Counted from the stretch's first letter, positions 1 through 8,363 are shown. The stretch is DNA of 33,024 nucleotides from Bacillota bacterium (GCA_023459275.1 JAEWVC010000027.1:1-33024), one strand, 5' to 3'. Notes: generated by a model not told the origin, from the sequence alone. A program made the numbers and translations.

Positions 1-303
1 GGGTATACAGGAGCACCGCCCTCTGGACTCCCGCCAAGGGACAAAGCCCCTTTGGAATCCCCATATAGGGCATTACTGTAAAAGTTGAAGTTTCCTGGGT
101 GGGGTATGCAGAAGCACTGCCCTCTGGACTCCCGCCAAGGGACAAAGCCCCTTTGGAATCCCCATATAGGGCATTACTGAAAAATATGAAGTTTCTTGGG
201 TGGGGTATGCAGAAGCACCGTCCTCTGGACTCCCGCCAAGGGACAAAGCCCCTTTGGAATCCCCATATAGGGCATTACTGAATAATATGAAATTTCCTGG
301 GTA
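1..303. repeat. 101-bp tandem repeat array, three units
   Basis: Three consecutive near-identical units start at 1, 102 and 203, each beginning GGGTATRCAG and ending in a TTTCYTGGGTRG tail. Units differ by only a few substitutions, and the last runs directly into the hairpin at 308-345. The period is not a multiple of three, so this is not a protein repeat, and the short open frames across it are a by-product of the repetition. Each unit contains short self-complementary stretches (CCAAGGG...CCCTTTGG and CCCCATATAGGG). Unit 1 starts at the window edge, so the array may continue leftwards. No transposase or CRISPR-like spacer structure is visible. Confidence 0.93.
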
Positions 304-307
304 GGGC

Positions 308-345
308 ACGGGGAGGGCCTCCTTTTCAAAGGAGGCCCTCCCCGT
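308..345 (-). terminator. Perfect 18-bp hairpin downstream of the SH3-repeat gene
   Basis: The bases form an uninterrupted 18-bp stem with a two-base TC loop, 26 bp beyond the stop codon of the minus-strand gene ending at 371. The stem is GC-rich at its base and A/T-rich next to the loop. There is no long T-run after it on the minus strand. It is therefore either an imperfect intrinsic terminator or a 3'-end stabilising hairpin. A hairpin of the same architecture sits at 19825-19858. Confidence 0.75.
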
Positions 346-370
346 ATGCTATGCTACCCGTTCCTCGTTC

Positions 371-3300
371 TCAGTGTTTGTTCCAGTATGCGTCATAGGC
401 GTACTGGATGGCTTCAGCGTGCAAGGGGTCCACGCGGTTGGAGGTGTGGGTCTTGCTGTTGGTAAAGTGAACGCAGAACTGGCCCTTATAATCGTTATTG
501 GAGATGGTATCTCCGTCCGGGTAATTATGGGGCACACCGTACATTGAGGCGCAGAAGGTGCGTGTCCCGATGGTGACCCACAAGGGTCTGCGCTGCCAGA
601 GGTTCTTGTCCGCGATCTCCTGACTGGTGCTGACGCCGTAGATCTTGCAGATGCGGCGGGTGTCGGCTGCGGTCAGGGGTTCGGCATCCACGTGGTTGCC
701 GCCGGCCCAGCGGTGCGCCCAGAAGGTAATGCCTGTCTTGACATCGGTAACTTTAACGTTCATACCCCTGGCCCACAGCGTGTTGATACCGCCGGTCCAC
801 CAGTCGATCTTTTCCACCGGATAAATGGTATTGGTCAACACGGGGTCGCTGGAGCCCGCAGGCACCGTGCCGTACAGCGCGTGTTGGGTATTGGAGCCGG
901 CAACGCCGTCCACTACAAGCCCTATAGCTTCCTGGAAAGCCTTTACGGCTTCCACCGTGTCGGTGCCGTAGGTGCCGCTGATCTCGCCAGTAAAGTACCC
1001 CTTTTCCTTGAGTTTGGTCTGAAGCGCCTTCACCGCCTCGCCGGTGGAGCCTTTGCGGAGCGTTTCGTAGGTCGCCTCCTGCAGGCCATCGCCACCGCCG
1101 CCGCTGCCGCCGGAGTTGAGAGCGTCTTCGTAGGCTTTCTTCTCATCCTTGGTATAGATGCGCAGCAGGTCGCCGCGGATGAAGCCCGCAGTACCGGATG
1201 CCAGTTTAGCGCCATACCAGGTATAATCGCCTTCCTTGACCGTGGTGCCCGTCAGCGTCAAAATTGTGCCGGAGTCGTAGATCTTGGTCACCTGCTTGCC
1301 ACTGGAGGAGCCTGTGGCGCGGACCAGGACATCGTCCATGTTCGTTTCAGCCATATCGCTCAGGTCCTCCGGCTTGGGGGTGGGCGTAGGCGTGGGCGTG
1401 GGCGTAGGTGTGGGCTGGGCATTCAGCCAATCGTTGTATTCGGCTGTATTCATCACCTTCACGCAGCTTCCTTGCACCCACAGCGCGCTGTCCTTGTACG
1501 TGATTTTATACCACAGGGAGCCTCCCACCGTGCTGGAACTGGTGAAGGGGAACACGGTGCCCAGATCCACATTATAAGGTGCGCTGGCGTCCTTGGAAGC
1601 GGAGGTGCGGATGTTCACCTTGTCCAGGGTGGTGACCAGATACTTGCTGGGGCCGGGGGTTGGGGATGGCGTGGGCGAAGGCGTAGGCACAGCCCCATCG
1701 CTCAAGTACGCCTGTACCTGAAAATCGGACAATTGGTAAGAAGCATCGCTGCGAAGGAACCCCTTCGTCCCGTTCACGTTCACCGGGAACCAGTAGTATG
1801 AGCCGCTTTTTACAGCCGCGGAAGCCATAGGCCAGACGGTGCCCTTGTCCAGCGTCATGATCACTGTTCCGCCAATGCTCTTGCGCAGGTTGACGGACTT
1901 TGCGTTGACCATAGCATACCCAACGATCTCACCCGGCGCGGGGGTGGGCGAGGCGGTGGGCGCAACGGTGGTGCCGTTCCGGTCGCACATGGCCGCCATA
2001 TCCCCGCGGATATAGCCCTTCTGATTGTCGGCGGTCTGTACTGGGTACCAGGTGTAAGAACCGGATGTTGCGGGTTCCGCCGTCAGGGGCAGCACCACGC
2101 CCAGGGAAACGCGGCCGACATAGCTGCCGTTGGGCGTTTTGCGCAGGATCACCTTGTCCTGGAGCAGCTTGATATACCCAACGTCAGAGGTTTGACCGCC
2201 GTCCACGGTCGCCGTCGGGGTAGCGGCGGCGTCTTGGGACAAGGCACCCCCGTTTTCATTCGTGAGCGTCACCACATCGCTGCGCAGATAGCCGGTAACC
2301 CCGGTGCCGGTCTTCACGCAATACCAGGTAAACCCGCTCTTTGATTCCGGCTTCTTCAAATATGCCAGTACAGGCCTGTCCTCTACGCAGGCAAGGATGG
2401 CCCCCGCGGGGGATTTCCGCAGGTTGACGCTGTCGTAGTCCGGTTTGATGTATCCAAATATCTCGGTGGCCGCAGGTGTTGCAGTAATACCGGGGGTCGG
2501 CGTAGCGGTGGGTGCCGCCGTATTCCCGTCCTGGTCGCAGATCTCCACCACGTCGCTGCGCAGATAGCCGGCGATGCCGCCGCTTGTTTTCACATAATAC
2601 CAGGTGAACCCGCTCTTTGACTCCGGCTTCTTCAAATACGCCATCACGGGCATGCCGTCGATGCGCGTAAGAATCTCGCCGCCAGGCGTCTTGCGCAAGT
2701 TGATCCCGTCGTCCTGCAGCTTGACATAGCCATATACCGTATCCGCGGCGGCGGTGGGGGCGGCTGTCGTCTGACTTGTCTTATAGGCCTCCGCCTCGTC
2801 ATCGCTCAGGATGTCGATGAGCTGCGCCTGAATATAGCCCGTATCCCCGTTCTGCTTGACCTTGAACCAGTAATCCACCGTCAGGTAGGCGGGGATCTGG
2901 ATCAGTTCCACCACGGTGTCCTTATCCAATTGCCGGATCACCTTGCCGTTGGGCTCCATCCGGAAATTGACGCCCTTCATGTTGATCCTGCCCAGGTCGG
3001 ACGCATCGGGGATCGGCGTAGGCTTTGAGCCCGCGGGTGCCGCCGTGGCGCCTTCGGGAGAGGGCGTGGGCGTCATTCCTGAAGGGGTAGGCGTCGCTGT
3101 AGCACTTACGACGCCCACGCCAGGCTGAACGGGATTGGCAAGCCATGCCGCCTGGTCCTCCGCCGTCATAGGGGCAAAAAAATCGCCGTGGATATAACCG
3201 ATATACGTATTGGTGCCCTGGGTAGGGCCATTGGTTTTCACCTTGTACCAGGTGATGCCGCCGCTGACAGTGGTTCCCATAATCTGGGAAACCCAGTCCT

Positions 3301-3502
3301 TGGGCAGCTTGAACCACCAATTGGCGGAGGTGGAGGCCGTTTTGCGCACCTTTACATTGTCCGCCAGCACACGGCCATAGGCATCATCCTCTGCCGAGGC
3401 AACGCGCACGGGAAGGGAAATCAGGCTTGCGGCGCAAAAAAAAGCGAGCGCAAAAGCTACCGCGCGCCTTAACAAACGGGCATTCTTCCCTGCTTGACTC
3501 AT
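371..3502 (-). CDS. Secreted eight-SH3-domain, peptidoglycan-binding protein with an uncharacterised C-terminal domain
   Basis: This 1,043-residue protein starts with a signal peptide (Arg-rich start, hydrophobic core, ending VRVASA before EDD). The start is placed at 3502 because GAGGAG lies 7-8 bases upstream and the longer frame would start at the predicted transcription start. Eight bacterial SH3-like modules follow, several with the pattern VNLRK...WY.VK...GYLRSD. They are separated by Pro/Thr linkers such as a (PT)n tract, which usually mark extracellular wall proteins. A peptidoglycan-binding-1 domain lies at about 810-880. Residues 896-1043 form a separate conserved-looking domain with H937, D939, and the motif GQFCVHF (C1010, H1012). 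I do not recognise an assigned enzyme activity for it, and it does not match the YkuD L,D-transpeptidase motif. Modules 3 and 4 share AYLKKPESKSGFTWY, suggesting recent duplication. A role in wall binding or remodelling is inferred. Confidence 0.85.
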   Translation of the reverse strand: MSQAGKNARLLRRAVAFALAFFCAASLISLPVRVASAEDDAYGRVLADNVKVRKTASTSANWWFKLPKDWVSQIMGTTVSGGITWYKVKTNGPTQGTNTYIGYIHGDFFAPMTAEDQAAWLANPVQPGVGVVSATATPTPSGMTPTPSPEGATAAPAGSKPTPIPDASDLGRINMKGVNFRMEPNGKVIRQLDKDTVVELIQIPAYLTVDYWFKVKQNGDTGYIQAQLIDILSDDEAEAYKTSQTTAAPTAAADTVYGYVKLQDDGINLRKTPGGEILTRIDGMPVMAYLKKPESKSGFTWYYVKTSGGIAGYLRSDVVEICDQDGNTAAPTATPTPGITATPAATEIFGYIKPDYDSVNLRKSPAGAILACVEDRPVLAYLKKPESKSGFTWYCVKTGTGVTGYLRSDVVTLTNENGGALSQDAAATPTATVDGGQTSDVGYIKLLQDKVILRKTPNGSYVGRVSLGVVLPLTAEPATSGSYTWYPVQTADNQKGYIRGDMAAMCDRNGTTVAPTASPTPAPGEIVGYAMVNAKSVNLRKSIGGTVIMTLDKGTVWPMASAAVKSGSYYWFPVNVNGTKGFLRSDASYQLSDFQVQAYLSDGAVPTPSPTPSPTPGPSKYLVTTLDKVNIRTSASKDASAPYNVDLGTVFPFTSSSTVGGSLWYKITYKDSALWVQGSCVKVMNTAEYNDWLNAQPTPTPTPTPTPTPKPEDLSDMAETNMDDVLVRATGSSSGKQVTKIYDSGTILTLTGTTVKEGDYTWYGAKLASGTAGFIRGDLLRIYTKDEKKAYEDALNSGGSGGGGDGLQEATYETLRKGSTGEAVKALQTKLKEKGYFTGEISGTYGTDTVEAVKAFQEAIGLVVDGVAGSNTQHALYGTVPAGSSDPVLTNTIYPVEKIDWWTGGINTLWARGMNVKVTDVKTGITFWAHRWAGGNHVDAEPLTAADTRRICKIYGVSTSQEIADKNLWQRRPLWVTIGTRTFCASMYGVPHNYPDGDTISNNDYKGQFCVHFTNSKTHTSNRVDPLHAEAIQYAYDAYWNKH

Positions 3503-3586
3503 GTTTTCACTCCTCGGTTCAGGAATCTGCCCCTCCCGCTTACGGGTAAGGCCTAGGACACCCTTTATTCTGATCATCACGCTCTT

Positions 3587-3615
3587 ATATTATTACAATT
3601 TTATTAAGCTGTCAA
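3587..3615 (-). promoter_or_regulatory. Sigma-A-type promoter for the SH3-repeat gene
   Basis: On the minus strand TTGACA (3615-3610) and TAATAT (3592-3587) are separated by exactly 17 bp. Transcription would begin near 3580, giving a leader of about 78 bases before the ATG at 3502. The promoter lies just beyond the stop of the sensor kinase gene (3647), so the SH3 gene could be both independently transcribed and read through from the operon. Confidence 0.75.
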
Positions 3616-3646
3616 CGTTTTCTTTCGATTTTCTGTCACAATTAAC

Positions 3647-4516
3647 TCATGTTACAGGTTCTGCCGCAGCCGCTTCCTTGGGGATCCAGCCGAAAAATTC
3701 GGTCTCGCCGCCGCTTTTCGCCTCAATGTCCCCGCCCCGTTCCCGCAGAGTGGTGCGCACAATGAACAGACCCATGCCGTGGCCTTCGGATTTGGTGGTG
3801 ATGCCCGGAAGAAAGATGCGGTCCAGGTCCTTTCGCGGGATGTCCGGCCCGTTGTTGCCCACGGCGAAACGGAAGGTTTTCAGGTCTTCCGAAAGGGTGA
3901 TGGCCAGGCGCGGTTCCTTGGTGCCTTTGAGCGCATCCAGCGCGTTGTCGATGAGGTTGCCCAGCACCCGGCACATCTCCCAACCGGGAATGGAAAGGTC
4001 CTTCCATGCGCTCTCGATGTGCATATCCACCTTCACGCCCTGCTTTTCACAGGTGGCCAGCTTGACCTTCAATAAAGCGTTGACGGTGGGATTGGCGGTA
4101 CGGAGCACGCGGCTGACGGCCCGGATATCGCCGTACACCCGCTCTATATAATCCCCGGCCTCTTTGTACTCCCCCATCTCCATCAGGCTGTACACCACCT
4201 GCAGATGGTTCAGAAAATCATGGCGCTGGGCGCGCAGGGTATTGTTCAATTCCTCCAGGTCAGTCACGGACCGCTCCATGGACATCATTTGTCCCAGGGT
4301 CCGGCTGGTGCCCAGCGCATCCCGGATATCCACCACCGCGCCCCAGGACACCAGCAAGGCTGCGATCAGGATGCCCACGCGGACGGTGGACTGGTGGAGC
4401 ATCTGCTCCCCGCTCAAAAACAGGTACAGCGCCACGGCCATTACCGCAACGATCTGGACGCCGTTGATGGCAACGGAATAGACGGCCGTCTTCCGGATAT
4501 CCACCTGTTTTTTCAT
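3647..4516 (-). CDS. Spo0B/CitA-type sensor histidine kinase (orphan)
   Basis: This is a 289-residue membrane kinase. Two hydrophobic segments lie at about 12-35 and 47-62 with almost no extracellular part between them, so there is no obvious ligand-binding domain. The phospho-acceptor box is RHDFLNHLQ with His99, the form seen in sensor kinases with a Spo0B-like dimerisation helix pair. The ATPase part has an N box (NLIDNALDA), a G1-like NNGPDIP and a G2 box GHGMGLFIV. The gene starts inside the last codons of rarA (ATGA overlap at 4513-4516), implying translational coupling. No response regulator gene is present in the window, so its partner and signal are unknown. The lack of a sensor domain suggests it senses membrane or cytoplasmic state, which is inference. 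Confidence 0.88.
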   Translation of the reverse strand: MKKQVDIRKTAVYSVAINGVQIVAVMAVALYLFLSGEQMLHQSTVRVGILIAALLVSWGAVVDIRDALGTSRTLGQMMSMERSVTDLEELNNTLRAQRHDFLNHLQVVYSLMEMGEYKEAGDYIERVYGDIRAVSRVLRTANPTVNALLKVKLATCEKQGVKVDMHIESAWKDLSIPGWEMCRVLGNLIDNALDALKGTKEPRLAITLSEDLKTFRFAVGNNGPDIPRKDLDRIFLPGITTKSEGHGMGLFIVRTTLRERGGDIEAKSGGETEFFGWIPKEAAAAEPVT

Positions 4517-5826
4517 GGCCGGCCTTCCTTGTCCCGCAAAAGCTTCGCTTTGCGTATCTTTTCCTCGTGCCCCTGGTCGCTGGGGTTGTAATAGACGCTT
4601 CCCCGGACCTCGGGGGGCATGTATTCCTGCCGGACGTAATGGCCCGGGTAATCATGGGGATATTTGTACCCTTCTCCGCTGCCCAGCCTGTCCGCGCCCC
4701 GGTAATGGGTGTCCCTCAAATGGACCGGCACGGGGCCGAAGCCGCCCTTTTGCGCCTCCGCCTCCGCCGCGTCGATGGCCATGACGACGCTGTTGGACTT
4801 GGGGCTTTCGCAAATAGCGATAATGGCCTGGCTGAGCGGCAGCCTGGCTTCGGGCATGCCCACCGTTTGCACCGCCTGCATGGCCGCAGCGGCCTCCAGC
4901 ATGGCGATGGGGTTGGCCAGCCCCACGTCCTCGCTGGCGTGGGCGACAAGGCGCCTGGCGATGAGCCGCGGGTCCACCCCGGCATAATTGAGCCTTGCAA
5001 ACCAGGCCAGCGCGGCATCACTGTCGGAGCCCCGCAGGCTTTTACAGAAGGCGCTGAGCATGTCGTAGTACAGGCTTTCATCGCAGCGGAGCACAGGCTT
5101 TTGAATGCTTTCCTCCGCCACGGCAAGGTCGATATGCTGCGACCCGCCGGCATCCGCGGGCGTGGTCAGGACCGCCAACTCCAAGGCGTTCAGCGCCGCG
5201 CGCACATCCCCGTTGGCCACCTGCGCCCAATGGGCCAGCGCCTCCCCGGACACCGTAACCGCCCGGCCGCCGTATCCGCGCTCCGTGTCCGCAAGGGCGG
5301 CCTTAAGCGCGGAGACCACCTCCTCCCCGGTGAGGGGAAGGAACTGGAACAGGCGGCAGCGGCTGACGATGGCCGGCGTCATGGCGATCATGGGGTTTTC
5401 CGTGGTGCTGCCGATAAAACGGATGACCCCCCGCTCAATGGCGGGCAGGATGCTGTCGGACTGCGCCTTGCTCCAGCGGTGGCATTCATCCAGCAAAAGA
5501 TATGTGGCCTGCCCAAATCTTGCCTGCCGGTCCTGCGCGGCCTTGAGCACCTCCCGCACGTCACCCACGCCGGAGGTGACGGCGTTCATCTGCACAAATG
5601 CGGCCTTCGTTACCCCGGCCACGATGGCGGCCAAAGTGGTTTTTCCGCAGCCCGGCGGGCCGTAGAAGATGCTGGAGGTCAGGCGGTCCGCCTCAATGGC
5701 CCGGCGCAGCAGCCTTCCCGGGCCGATAAGATGGCGCTGGCCCAGAAATTCCGCAAGGGTGCGCGGCCGCATCCTGTCCGCAAGCGGCGGAAGCGATTGG
5801 GGTGCCGCCGGATCAAAGGTCTGCAT
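4513..5826 (-). CDS. rarA: Replication-associated recombination protein A (AAA+ ATPase, MgsA/RarA)
   Basis: This 437-residue protein matches the usual RarA length. After a short N-terminus come RPRTLAEFLGQRHLIGPG, Walker A GPPGCGKT, Walker B LLLDECHR, a sensor-1 region IGSTTENP, and the conserved C-terminal part ending with DTHYRGADRLGSGEGYKYPHDYPGHYV. RarA is a clamp-loader-related ATPase that acts at stalled replication forks. The start at 5826 is chosen from AAGGAG nine bases upstream; the open frame extends 35 codons further but lacks family similarity there. The start overlaps the end of the upstream nitroreductase-like gene by 14 bp, and the stop overlaps the start of the sensor kinase by 4 bp, so the three genes form one operon. 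Confidence 0.95.
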   Translation of the reverse strand: MQTFDPAAPQSLPPLADRMRPRTLAEFLGQRHLIGPGRLLRRAIEADRLTSSIFYGPPGCGKTTLAAIVAGVTKAAFVQMNAVTSGVGDVREVLKAAQDRQARFGQATYLLLDECHRWSKAQSDSILPAIERGVIRFIGSTTENPMIAMTPAIVSRCRLFQFLPLTGEEVVSALKAALADTERGYGGRAVTVSGEALAHWAQVANGDVRAALNALELAVLTTPADAGGSQHIDLAVAEESIQKPVLRCDESLYYDMLSAFCKSLRGSDSDAALAWFARLNYAGVDPRLIARRLVAHASEDVGLANPIAMLEAAAAMQAVQTVGMPEARLPLSQAIIAICESPKSNSVVMAIDAAEAEAQKGGFGPVPVHLRDTHYRGADRLGSGEGYKYPHDYPGHYVRQEYMPPEVRGSVYYNPSDQGHEEKIRKAKLLRDKEGRP

Positions 5827-6616
5827 GCTGCTCCTTTTCCGGCTGTGCGCCGTCCGCCCCGGTAAACATGGCCCTGGCGGCGGGAAGCTTTCCCCCCGCA
5901 TCCAGCACCCAGTACCGGTCCCTATCCACAAGGGCCGCTTCCATATGCAGTAAGGCGATCCCCGTATCCAGACTGTTGGGTGCGCCTATGAACGATAGGG
6001 ACTGGCTGGAAAGGCGCAGCTTCCAGGGCTGCCGGTTGACGGCCGACGGGGCCTCCCGCACGGCGCGGGCCGCCGCCAGGGCAAACTCCGGCCAATCCGT
6101 GCCTCCGTCTTCCAGGAACCATTTCAGCGGCTTGCGGTTCCTTTGCACCTGCTCCTGCTTAGGTTCCGCCGCGACACCCAGGGGGATCACCGCCGCAAGC
6201 ACTTCCCCGGGATACAGGTGCACGGGGCTTTCCTTCTTTTTATAGGTACCGGTCACCCAGCAGGTGGCCACGCCGCAGGAGGCCGCCTCCAGCACAAAAG
6301 CCTCGCCGCTCAGGCCCGCATGGGTCAGGTGCCTGGGCACGGCGGTATCGGCCACCACAGCCGCAAAGCGCACCGCACCCTTGATGCGCCCGTACCCAAA
6401 GAGCACCGGCGTAAAGAATGATTCGTCGCAGGCCGCCAGCAGGATTCGCACCCCCGGCAGGCAAAGCCTTGCCGCCGCGTAGGAAAGCGTTGTCCATTGC
6501 GCCACGCCGGGCGCCGCGGAAAAATTCCGGCACGAGGTCCGCAAAGGGATCTGCTCCTGCCAGCGCTTGAGCTGAGTTTTGGTAAAGAACCCGTTCAGCC
6601 GCCATTTTTCCGCCAT
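5813..6616 (-). CDS. Nitroreductase-family protein (TM1586-like)
   Basis: This is a 267-residue cytoplasmic protein. Early on it has a nitroreductase-like segment in which IPLRTSCRNFS resembles the RRSxRxF start of FMN-binding nitroreductases. Later APSAVNRQPWKL matches the APSAxNxQPW motif of a second FMN-binding half, followed by DTGIALLHMEAAL. The two-part arrangement fits the fused TM1586-type family. Substrate is unknown; FMN-dependent reduction of a small molecule is the family expectation. ATG 6616 is preferred over an ATG five codons upstream because GGGAGG sits at good spacing. It is the first gene of the operon with rarA and the kinase. Confidence 0.8.
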   Translation of the reverse strand: MAEKWRLNGFFTKTQLKRWQEQIPLRTSCRNFSAAPGVAQWTTLSYAAARLCLPGVRILLAACDESFFTPVLFGYGRIKGAVRFAAVVADTAVPRHLTHAGLSGEAFVLEAASCGVATCWVTGTYKKKESPVHLYPGEVLAAVIPLGVAAEPKQEQVQRNRKPLKWFLEDGGTDWPEFALAAARAVREAPSAVNRQPWKLRLSSQSLSFIGAPNSLDTGIALLHMEAALVDRDRYWVLDAGGKLPAARAMFTGADGAQPEKEQHADL

Positions 6617-6724
6617 GGTCTTCCCTCCCACCTTAGGCTGTACAGGATATAGTGTACATCCTCACGCGTGTTTCCGCAAGAGAAACGCCTGATTCCTCCG
6701 GTGTTTGCGCACATCCCGCCCGCC

Positions 6725-6753
6725 TTGACGGGAGCGGGGCCCGGGGCTATAAT
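6725..6753 (+). promoter_or_regulatory. Promoter of the luxS operon
   Basis: TTGACG (6725-6730) and TATAAT (6748-6753) are separated by 17 bp, giving a predicted start near 6760 and a very short leader of about 19 bases. AAGGAGG at 6765-6771 supports initiation at the ATG at 6779. No riboswitch can fit in this leader, so any control is likely at initiation. Confidence 0.88.
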
Positions 6754-6778
6754 CTGCTTGAGGCAAGGAGGGTTTCCC

Positions 6779-7240
6779 ATGCAGAAAATCGCAAGCTTTA
6801 CCATCAATCACGATGTCCTTGTGCCCGGCGTGTACGTGTCCCGGGTGGACGGGGATGTAGTTACCTACGACCTGCGCATGCGCGCGCCCAACAAGGGCAG
6901 CTATCTATCCACCGCTTCGGCCCATACCCTGGAGCATTTGTTCGCTACCTATGTCCGCAGTTCCAAATGGTCCGGCCAGATCGTATACGCAGGGCCCATG
7001 GGCTGCCGCACAGGCTTTTATTTTCTCGTAAGGGACGGCATAGGCAAGGGAGAGGTCATCTCGCTTTTGCGGGAGACCTTCGCCTTCATCAAGGCGTTTG
7101 AGGGCGAAATCCCCGGCGCCCGGCGGATAGAATGCGGCAATTATCTGGACCATGATCTTAACGAGGCCAAAAAGGATGCCGCCGCGTTTGAAGAAGTGCT
7201 TTCCCAATGGACCGCGGAAAAGATGGCTTATCCTGTATAA
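6779..7240 (+). CDS. luxS: S-ribosylhomocysteine lyase LuxS
   Basis: This 153-residue protein is of normal LuxS length. It splits S-ribosylhomocysteine into homocysteine and 4,5-dihydroxy-2,3-pentanedione (the autoinducer-2 precursor) in the activated methyl cycle. The metal site is visible as H49, H53 (HTLEH) and C119 (IECGN). C76 in GCRTGFY is the catalytic cysteine equivalent and E52 the general base equivalent. The start at 6779 has a strong ribosome binding site eight bases upstream; a longer frame from 6668 begins upstream of the promoter. ybaK follows after 15 bp. No pfs (nucleosidase) gene is nearby, so the preceding step must be encoded elsewhere. Confidence 0.97.
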   Translation: MQKIASFTINHDVLVPGVYVSRVDGDVVTYDLRMRAPNKGSYLSTASAHTLEHLFATYVRSSKWSGQIVYAGPMGCRTGFYFLVRDGIGKGEVISLLRETFAFIKAFEGEIPGARRIECGNYLDHDLNEAKKDAAAFEEVLSQWTAEKMAYPV

Positions 7241-7255
7241 AAGGGGGAAGGCGTT

Positions 7256-7750
7256 GTGGCCGGAACGGTGAAAACAAACGCCCTGCGGCTTTTGGACGCC
7301 GCGAAGCTCCCCTACCACACCCTTTCCTATGAATGGACGGAGGGGCTGTTTGACGGGGAACTGGTGGCGAAGAAGGTCGGCATGGACCCGGCGGCGGTGT
7401 TCAAAACGCTGGTGGCCCGGGGAGAGCGCAAGGGTTTTGCGGTTTTCCTGGTGCCCGTTTGCCGGGAGCTTGACCTGAAGGCCGCCGCCGCGCTCCTTGG
7501 CGACAAGAAGGTGGATCTGATCCCCGTAAATGATTTGACGCCCCTGACCGGCTACCTGCGGGGGGGCTGCTCGCCTGTGGGCATGAAAAAGCAGTTTCCA
7601 ACCTTCATCGATGAATCGGCCCTCGCCTTCCCGGAGATCGCCGTCAGCGCCGGCGTCCGCGGCCTTCAAATGGTAGTCGCTCCCGGGGCGCTTGTTGCCT
7701 ATCTTCACGCCGGGGCGGGGAAACTGGCCAAGGCTGCGGAAGACGCTTGA
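7256..7750 (+). CDS. ybaK: Cys-tRNA(Pro)/Cys-tRNA(Cys) deacylase, YbaK/EbsC family
   Basis: This 164-residue cytoplasmic protein clears mischarged Cys-tRNA(Pro). Family landmarks are the invariant lysine K50 in VFKTLV, the segment GGCSPVGMKK (normally GGxSPxGxKK), and AxFPEIAVSAGxRGLQ near the end. The start codon is GTG at 7256, with a GGGGGAAGG ribosome binding region. The gene lies between luxS and a TetR regulator with gaps of 15 and 14 bp, so they are likely co-transcribed. LuxS produces homocysteine and YbaK removes cysteine from tRNA, so the pairing may reflect sulfur-amino-acid economy, but it could be accidental. Confidence 0.93.
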   Translation: MAGTVKTNALRLLDAAKLPYHTLSYEWTEGLFDGELVAKKVGMDPAAVFKTLVARGERKGFAVFLVPVCRELDLKAAAALLGDKKVDLIPVNDLTPLTGYLRGGCSPVGMKKQFPTFIDESALAFPEIAVSAGVRGLQMVVAPGALVAYLHAGAGKLAKAAEDA

Positions 7751-7764
7751 GGGGGAGTGGAGTC

Positions 7765-8331
7765 ATGGCCCAGCAGTTCACGCGGAAGGCGATCCGGGAC
7801 ACGTTTGTCAAAATGCTCAACGAACGCCCCTTTGACAAAATCACCGTCAAAAACCTGGTGGACGAATGCGGGGTCAACAGGAACACCTTCTATTATTACT
7901 ACAGCGATATCTATGATGTGCTGTCCGAGGTGTTTCAAAGCGAGCTGGAGGAAGCGCTCGGGGAGCATGGCGGAGCCGTTTCCTGGGAGGAGGGGCTGCT
8001 GAATGTATTCCGGTTCGCGCTGAACAACAAAAAGGCCATTTATCACGTCTATCATTCCGTGCAGCAGCGGGCCCTGGAAAAATACCTTTTTGAAATGGCG
8101 GGCAAGGCGGTACGGCAGTATATGGATGACGCCTGCGGGCAAATCAGCGTTTCCCCGGAGGACCGGGAGATCCTCACCCTGTTCCACCAAAGCGCGCTGA
8201 CAGGGATCGTGCTCAAATGGGTCTCCGGCGGCATGCAGGAGGACCCCGAAAAACACATCCGCCGGGTGGGCCGGCTGATGGAAGGAAGCTTTTGCATGAT
8301 GCTGGAAAAATGCGCACAGCCGCATAAATAG
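7765..8331 (+). CDS. TetR/AcrR-family transcriptional regulator
   Basis: This is a 188-residue DNA-binding repressor-type protein. An N-terminal helix-turn-helix is clear: KITVKNLVDECGVNRNTFYYYY is the typical TetR recognition region. It is followed by a helical ligand or dimer domain with no recognised ligand. ATG 7765 is chosen over an upstream TTG at 7747 because the purine-rich ribosome binding site lies between them. It is the last gene of the luxS operon. The nearest candidate targets are the palindrome at 8364-8388 and the DUF308/radical SAM genes downstream; this is inference from position. Confidence 0.9.
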   Translation: MAQQFTRKAIRDTFVKMLNERPFDKITVKNLVDECGVNRNTFYYYYSDIYDVLSEVFQSELEEALGEHGGAVSWEEGLLNVFRFALNNKKAIYHVYHSVQQRALEKYLFEMAGKAVRQYMDDACGQISVSPEDREILTLFHQSALTGIVLKWVSGGMQEDPEKHIRRVGRLMEGSFCMMLEKCAQPHK

Positions 8332-8363
8332 CGGGCCGTGTCCCAAAATCAGACAAATCCCGC

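Noticed and set aside
1..303. CRISPR array
   Set aside because: The whole 101-bp unit repeats with no variable spacers, so it is a plain tandem repeat.
4567..5865. Plus-strand frame of 432 codons opposite rarA
   Set aside because: It is an antisense shadow; rarA on the other strand has all family motifs.
6639..6658. TGTACA-N8-TGTACA repeat upstream of the nitroreductase-like gene, with a weak TTGCGG-17-TACACT pair
   Set aside because: The boxes match the promoter consensus poorly and the short repeat is not convincing as an operator.
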